Under the pieces are notes generated by a model. It saw only the letters and a list, made by a program, of their open reading frames with translations. It searched no databases and was not told where the DNA came from. 15,460 nt of DNA from DATKSS01 sp049582065 (GTDB taxonomy: Bacteria; Chloroflexota; Dormibacteria; Dormibacterales; Dormibacteraceae). Shown here piece after piece: positions 12,595-15,460 of the stretch (position 1 is the stretch's first letter; each line of letters begins with the position of its first letter). Location: positions 1 to 15,460 of the forward strand of contig JBAUTF010000132.1 in NCBI GenBank assembly GCA_049582065.1. Direction: 5' to 3'. Both the position numbers and the translations under genes were made by a program.

Positions 12595-12652
12595 TCGAGG
12601 GGTGGTCCCTAGTTATTGGCAAGGGGTGGTCCCATCCTCTTGGCAAGCGACA
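12595..12652. repeat. IS21 right end with two transposase-site repeats
   Basis: Inner copy 12595-12620 (tcgaggggtggtcccta...ttggc) is the reverse complement of the left third copy with one mismatch. Outer copy 12623-12652 runs to the terminal gcgaca. The left end has three motif copies and the right end two, a common asymmetry in IS21. Confidence 0.8.
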
Positions 12653-13040
12653 CGATTTAGACGACTGACTTACCGTCCTGGCCCGTACGACCTCATGATT
12701 GAAGCCCTCTGAGCACCGGTCAGTTCTATGGGTGCGGAGGTGCAAGTGACCGGGATTTGCGACGGCCCTAGCCCGTCACCTTCAGCTGCGGGTAGGCATC
12801 ACGAAGAACGAGTACGCCGCTATCACGCACCCACAGGCAGAGATAGCCGCGCCCAAATCGGTAAAGACAGTGTTCCCGACATCCGAGAGCAAGAAGTAAG
12901 CGCGATATTCGACCCTAAAATCACAGCCACGCCGGCGAATATGAGTGCATTGGTGCTCGTTCCAATCCTGGTCGTCCTAGCCGGACAGCTCCTCCGCCGC
13001 AGGGACCTCTAGAAGAGGCCGCGGCCGGCCCCGCCCGAGC
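12653..13040. other. gene-poor flank right of the IS21 element
   Basis: Between the IS end and the dispersed repeat at 13041 no complete gene is convincing on either strand. The plus frame 12728-13012 ends in a hydrophobic segment (SALVLVPILVVLAGQLL) but begins with low-quality sequence. The minus strand holds broken membrane-like frames (see 12782-13008). Confidence 0.4.
12782..13008 (-). pseudogene. possible decayed membrane-protein remnant
   Basis: One minus-strand frame reads TSTNALIFAGVAVILGSNIA (about 12915-12975). A second frame continues plausibly as RAYFLLSDVGNTVFTDLGAA, then SACGCVIAAYSFFVM, to a stop at 12782. Joined with one frameshift near 12915 they look like the end of a two-TM protein without a start codon. 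Homology is not recognised, so this is a tentative remnant. Confidence 0.25.
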
Positions 13041-13096
13041 CTGGTTTCGTGGAGACTAACGGCCTTGGAATTGTGAACCCGGGTGTCTCACGGTCC
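13041..13096 (+). repeat. ~55-bp dispersed repeat, copy 1
   Basis: The segment from ctggtttcgtggagact to tctcacggtcc matches 15085-15139 at roughly three of four positions, with long shared blocks (ccttggaatt, ctcacggtcc). Both copies are in the same orientation. It looks like the end of a mobile element or a MITE-like unit; no transposase is associated. Positions 13097-13346 show no gene I can support, apart from a weak 44-codon minus-strand frame (13122-13256). Confidence 0.6.
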
Positions 13097-13346
13097 TGGA
13101 ACCGGCGGGGTGACGTGTCCTTCAGTATCCCCGCGGGTCCTCCAGTGTCCTCCCGTACTTGATTGGCGCCTCGGTCGTGACCTTGCGTTTCCTCCCGATC
13201 CTCCTGGTTCCGGATTTGCGTGACACGGCTGTGACCTCCGCGGTGGTCAGTGCCATCGCTAAAGGCGCTGATTTCTGGGTCAGGCAGGCTGGAGGTCCCC
13301 CGACTGGTCGACGATGGAGCCCGGCCGAGTACCGAGAATGGATTCC

Positions 13347-14225
13347 ATGGAAACCATAACCCTCAACAGGGGCGTCGAGATGTCCGCACTCGGCTTCGGC
13401 GTGTTCCAGACGCCGCCGGATGAGACGCGCGATGCAGTCCGAACGGCACTCGCCTCGGGCTATCGCCTCTTCGACACCGCCGCGGCGTACGGCAACGAAC
13501 GCCAGGTCGGTGAGGCAATGCATGACTCACACCTGAGCCGGTCGGAAGTCTTCCTGGAAACGAAGATCTGGATCAGTGACTACGGCTACGACAAAACTCT
13601 GCACGGCTTCGAGAAAAGCGCCCGCAAGCTTGGAGTGGACCAGATTGATCTGCTGCTCCTCCACCAGGCGGTGCCGTCGGGGTTCGACCGAACCTTGGAG
13701 GCCTACCGCGCCCTGGAGACTCTGCTCGCTGACGGCAAGGTCCGCGCGATCGGGGTCAGCAACTTCATGGTCGAGCACCTGACGACGCTCCTCGCTCGTT
13801 GCACGGTTGTCCCGGCGGTCAATCAAATCGAGTTCCATCCGTACTTCGCGCAGCGGGAGGTGCAGGAATTTGGGCACGCACACGGAATCCTCACGCAGGC
13901 ATGGTCACCGATCGGCGGCATCACGTTCTACCGCGACGGGAGTCATGGCAGCACCCTCGACGACCCAGTCATCGGGGCGATCGCTCAGGCCCATGGCAAG
14001 AGCCCGGCGCAGGTGATGCTGCGCTGGGGTCTGCAGGAGGGACGGTCGGTGATTCCGAAGTCCACTAAGCCTTTCCGCATCGCGGAGAACATCAACGTGT
14101 TCGATTTCGAACTGTCGGCCGACGAGATCACCGCGATCGACCGCCTGGACACCGGCCGTCGCGGGGGCCCTGAACCGGAGGCCGTCACCCTTGAGGCGTT
14201 TGGTCGGGACATCCCGGAGGCTTGA
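13347..14225 (+). CDS. aldo/keto reductase (NADPH-dependent, AKR superfamily)
   Basis: ATG 13347 gives 292 residues starting METITLNRGVEMSALGFGVF, the usual family opening; in-frame ATGs at 13338 and 13314 are alternatives. The AKR (alpha/beta)8-barrel tetrad is complete: Asp43 (RLFDTAAAYGNE), Tyr48, Lys73 (FLETKIW) and His106 (LLLLHQAVP). Cofactor-binding motifs are present at AIGVSNF and VIPKSTKPFRIAENI, the latter being the phosphate-binding region of NADP(H). Length and motifs match AKR5-like, 2,5-diketo-gluconate-reductase-type enzymes reducing aldehydes or ketones; substrate cannot be read. It is monocistronic with a weak inverted repeat after its stop. Confidence 0.93.
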   Translation: METITLNRGVEMSALGFGVFQTPPDETRDAVRTALASGYRLFDTAAAYGNERQVGEAMHDSHLSRSEVFLETKIWISDYGYDKTLHGFEKSARKLGVDQIDLLLLHQAVPSGFDRTLEAYRALETLLADGKVRAIGVSNFMVEHLTTLLARCTVVPAVNQIEFHPYFAQREVQEFGHAHGILTQAWSPIGGITFYRDGSHGSTLDDPVIGAIAQAHGKSPAQVMLRWGLQEGRSVIPKSTKPFRIAENINVFDFELSADEITAIDRLDTGRRGGPEPEAVTLEAFGRDIPEA

Positions 14226-14237
14226 AAGCCAAGCCTC
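14217..14237 (+). terminator. weak hairpin at the end of the aldo/keto reductase gene
   Basis: gaggctt and aagcctc form a 7-bp stem with a 7-base loop spanning the stop codon. There is no T-run, so termination here is only possible. Confidence 0.3.
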
Positions 14238-14336
14238 GGTCACCGTCTAAAGTTCGTTGGGCTGTCAGGTGTTACCCGGAGAACGCAACCGTCAGGAAGC
14301 GTCGCCAATCGCACGAGGGGAGAATGAAGAACGCTC

Positions 14337-14875
14337 GTGACTGACATCTATCGACCAGATCAGTGGCATGACTACTTCATCACCGTCGGCGGGGCATCTG
14401 CGGCTTTGACCGGCCTGGTGTTCGTGGCGATGTCGCTCAATCCCGGCGTGATTGCACAGGATCAAACGCACCGCCGCCGAGCCGTGGGGACGCTCGCAGG
14501 GTTCACCGCCATCTTCGTCATCTGCGCTCTCGGCGTGATGGGCGGTCAGGATCATCGAGCGATAGGACTCGAGTGGCTCACCGTCTCGGCCGTGGCCACG
14601 GTCGTCTACGTCTACGGCTACATCCAGGCCATTCGCTTCGGTGGGAGCTCGTCGGGCTACGACCTTATCGGCTTGTCGGTGGCACGGCGCTTCACGTCAT
14701 GGAAATCGTGGGCGCTACCCTGCTGCTCAGCGGCTACGTCGCCGGCCTGTATCTGGCAGCGATTTCGATGATCGGCGTGCTTGCCTTCATGATCTCAGGC
14801 GCCTGGCTACTGATCATGGGTGTATCCGAACATCGGCCGAAAGGCGCGAAGGACGAGGGCCGGGATGCATCGTGA
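14337..14875 (+). pseudogene. five-TM membrane protein broken by one frameshift
   Basis: GTG 14337 starts MTDIYRPDQWHDYFITVGGA, followed by TM1 (SAALTGLVFVAMSLN), TM2 (LAGFTAIFVICALGVMGG) and TM3 (LTVSAVATVVYVYGYIQAI). After GGSSSGYDL the frame turns to arginine/serine-rich nonsense. In another frame RLVGGTALHVMEIVGATLLL begins at once, followed by SGYVAGLYLAAISMIGVLAF and SGAWLLIMGVSEHRPKG to a stop at 14875. The shift lies near 14655-14670 and is explained by one missing base. Repaired, it is about 180 residues with five TMs, like the small actinobacterial/Chloroflexota hypothetical membrane proteins with a VGGA.AALTGLVFVA start. Decay or assembly error cannot be separated from one sequence. 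Confidence 0.65.
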
Positions 14876-15243
14876 TGGCTCCCTCACGTTCGGCTTTGGG
14901 CCTCGAGACTCTCAGATCCAGTAACTCAGGTCCTAACCGTTGCGTATTCAATTGACGCTGTAGGCGATCGTTGCATCAGTGCAGATGAGATGGTGACTCT
15001 GGTTTTCAGTGAACCGTCTTCGACGGGGTTCGTCACGAAATCTGTGACCTCCCTGTGCCCCACGCTTCCTGGACATGAATCGCTCTGGGTTTAGTAGAGA
15101 CACACGACCTTGGAATTCTGACGGGGTGCCTCACGGTCCCGACCTGGTCGCCCTCTCGCCCCCAGCTCCCGTCCAAGGAGGCGAAAACCGTCCACTCCCA
15201 GCTACACCTCGCAGGGCCGGCAGGGCGTCGGGTTTAGGGCAGG
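14876..15243. other. intergenic region without a supported gene
   Basis: This stretch of about 370 bases has no ORF with coding character on either strand. It contains the second copy of the dispersed repeat (15085-15139) and otherwise unstructured sequence; short frames inside it are rejected as shadows. Confidence 0.5.
15085..15139 (+). repeat. ~55-bp dispersed repeat, copy 2
   Basis: ctgggtttagtagagacac through ctcacggtcc, matching 13041-13096 in the same orientation. The pair brackets a 2-kb unit holding the aldo/keto reductase and the frameshifted membrane gene. Confidence 0.6.
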
Positions 15244-15460
15244 TCACACTGGGGCACCGCCGAACTCGAACAGGTTGCCATCGGGGTCGCGGTACGCGGC
15301 CTTGCGGACGCCATTTGAGAGGGTTTCCCGCTGCGCGGGGGTAAGGCCACGCTCTGCGATCCGCGCGACGAGCGCGTCAAGGTCGTCCACAAAGACGAGG
15401 TGCCTCGTGTGCCCAGCGTGCTCGGGCCGCTGCTCGATGAAGACGTACCGGTGCTCGGCG
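15244..15460 (-). CDS. VOC/glyoxalase-fold protein, C-terminal part (gene runs off the window)
   Basis: The minus strand is open from the window edge to a TGA at 15244 and gives 71 residues: RYVFIEQRPEHAGHTRHLVF, VDDLDALVARIAERG, then RKAAYRDPDGNLFEFGGAPV and stop. This is the second beta-alpha-beta-beta-beta half of a vicinal-oxygen-chelate protein: a His at a strand start (GHTRHLVFVDD) and the terminal D-P-D-G-N-L-F-E-F motif with its metal-ligand Glu. Members include glyoxalases, dioxygenases and resistance proteins; the substrate cannot be deduced from this half. The N-terminal half and start lie right of the window. Confidence 0.85.
   Translation of the reverse strand, partial: AEHRYVFIEQRPEHAGHTRHLVFVDDLDALVARIAERGLTPAQRETLSNGVRKAAYRDPDGNLFEFGGAPV

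Larger units (their letters stand above)
9703..12652 (+). mobile_element. IS21-family insertion sequence with a third gene (2950 bp)
   Basis: The ends are an imperfect inverted repeat: left tgtcgctcgccac, right reverse complement tgtcgcttgccaa, both running on to atgggaccacc; both outer ends are 5'-TG...CA-3'. Further gccaaNaactagggaccacc motifs are repeated inside each end (9744, 9777; 12599-12620), as expected for the multiple transposase-binding sites of IS21. Inside are istA, istB (8-bp overlap) and a coupled cysteine-rich gene. No matching 4-8 bp target duplication is seen: the left flank ends tatcgagca and the right begins cgatttag. Confidence 0.85.

Noticed and set aside
12728..13012. 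Plus-strand ORF with a hydrophobic C-terminus
   Set aside because: The first 70 residues look non-coding, no RBS is seen, and the opposite strand gives an equally plausible broken membrane protein; left undecided rather than called.

Overview
This is a high-GC bacterial chromosome segment with short intergenic gaps, frequent 4-bp start/stop overlaps, GTG and TTG starts, and many membrane proteins without obvious homologues. Gene content (DinB-like protein, M20 dipeptidase, DUF2461, a winged-helix regulator with a helical N-terminal domain, an IS21-type element) fits an uncultured soil lineage of Chloroflexota, Dormibacterota or Actinomycetota. The taxon is a weak inference because the window has no complete marker gene.

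Layout. (1) 1-1191: right end of an integrative element that continues left of the window. It has a three-gene minus-strand operon (XRE-type repressor, AlpA/Xis-like protein, small acidic protein), a very strong palindrome over the first start site, paired short direct repeats, and the 3' part of a tRNA-Thr gene (1147-1191). (2) 1192-4713: an integrase-free block ending in a second, perfect 26-bp copy of the tRNA T-arm/acceptor sequence (1164-1189 = 4688-4713). It carries small multi-pass membrane proteins, a zinc ribbon, a DUF998-like protein and two paralogous Xis-like helix-turn-helix (HTH) proteins interleaved with membrane genes in an overlapping minus-strand cluster. I read it as a second element stacked at the same tRNA site. 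(3) 4714-8680: stable chromosomal genes: a DinB-like/M20 dipeptidase operon; a winged-helix regulator divergent from a small gene encoding only a homologue of its N-terminal helical domain; and a DUF2461 protein. (4) 8682-9479: a secreted protein whose repetitive tail is encoded by seven tandem 15-bp units. (5) 9703-12652: an IS21-family element with istA, istB and a third, translationally coupled cysteine-rich gene, bounded by repeated transposase-binding motifs. (6) 12653-15460: a poor region with a decayed membrane-protein fragment, two copies of a ~55-bp dispersed repeat flanking an aldo/keto reductase and a frameshifted five-TM protein, and the C-terminal half of a glyoxalase/VOC protein running off the end.

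The most interesting signals are the regulator/stand-alone-domain divergent pair at 6713-7648, the stacked tRNA-Thr elements with alternating HTH and membrane genes, and the third gene of the IS21 element. At least three genes read correctly only if small frameshifts are assumed (around 6850/6965, 14660 and 12915). Either the assembly has indel errors or several accessory genes are decaying.
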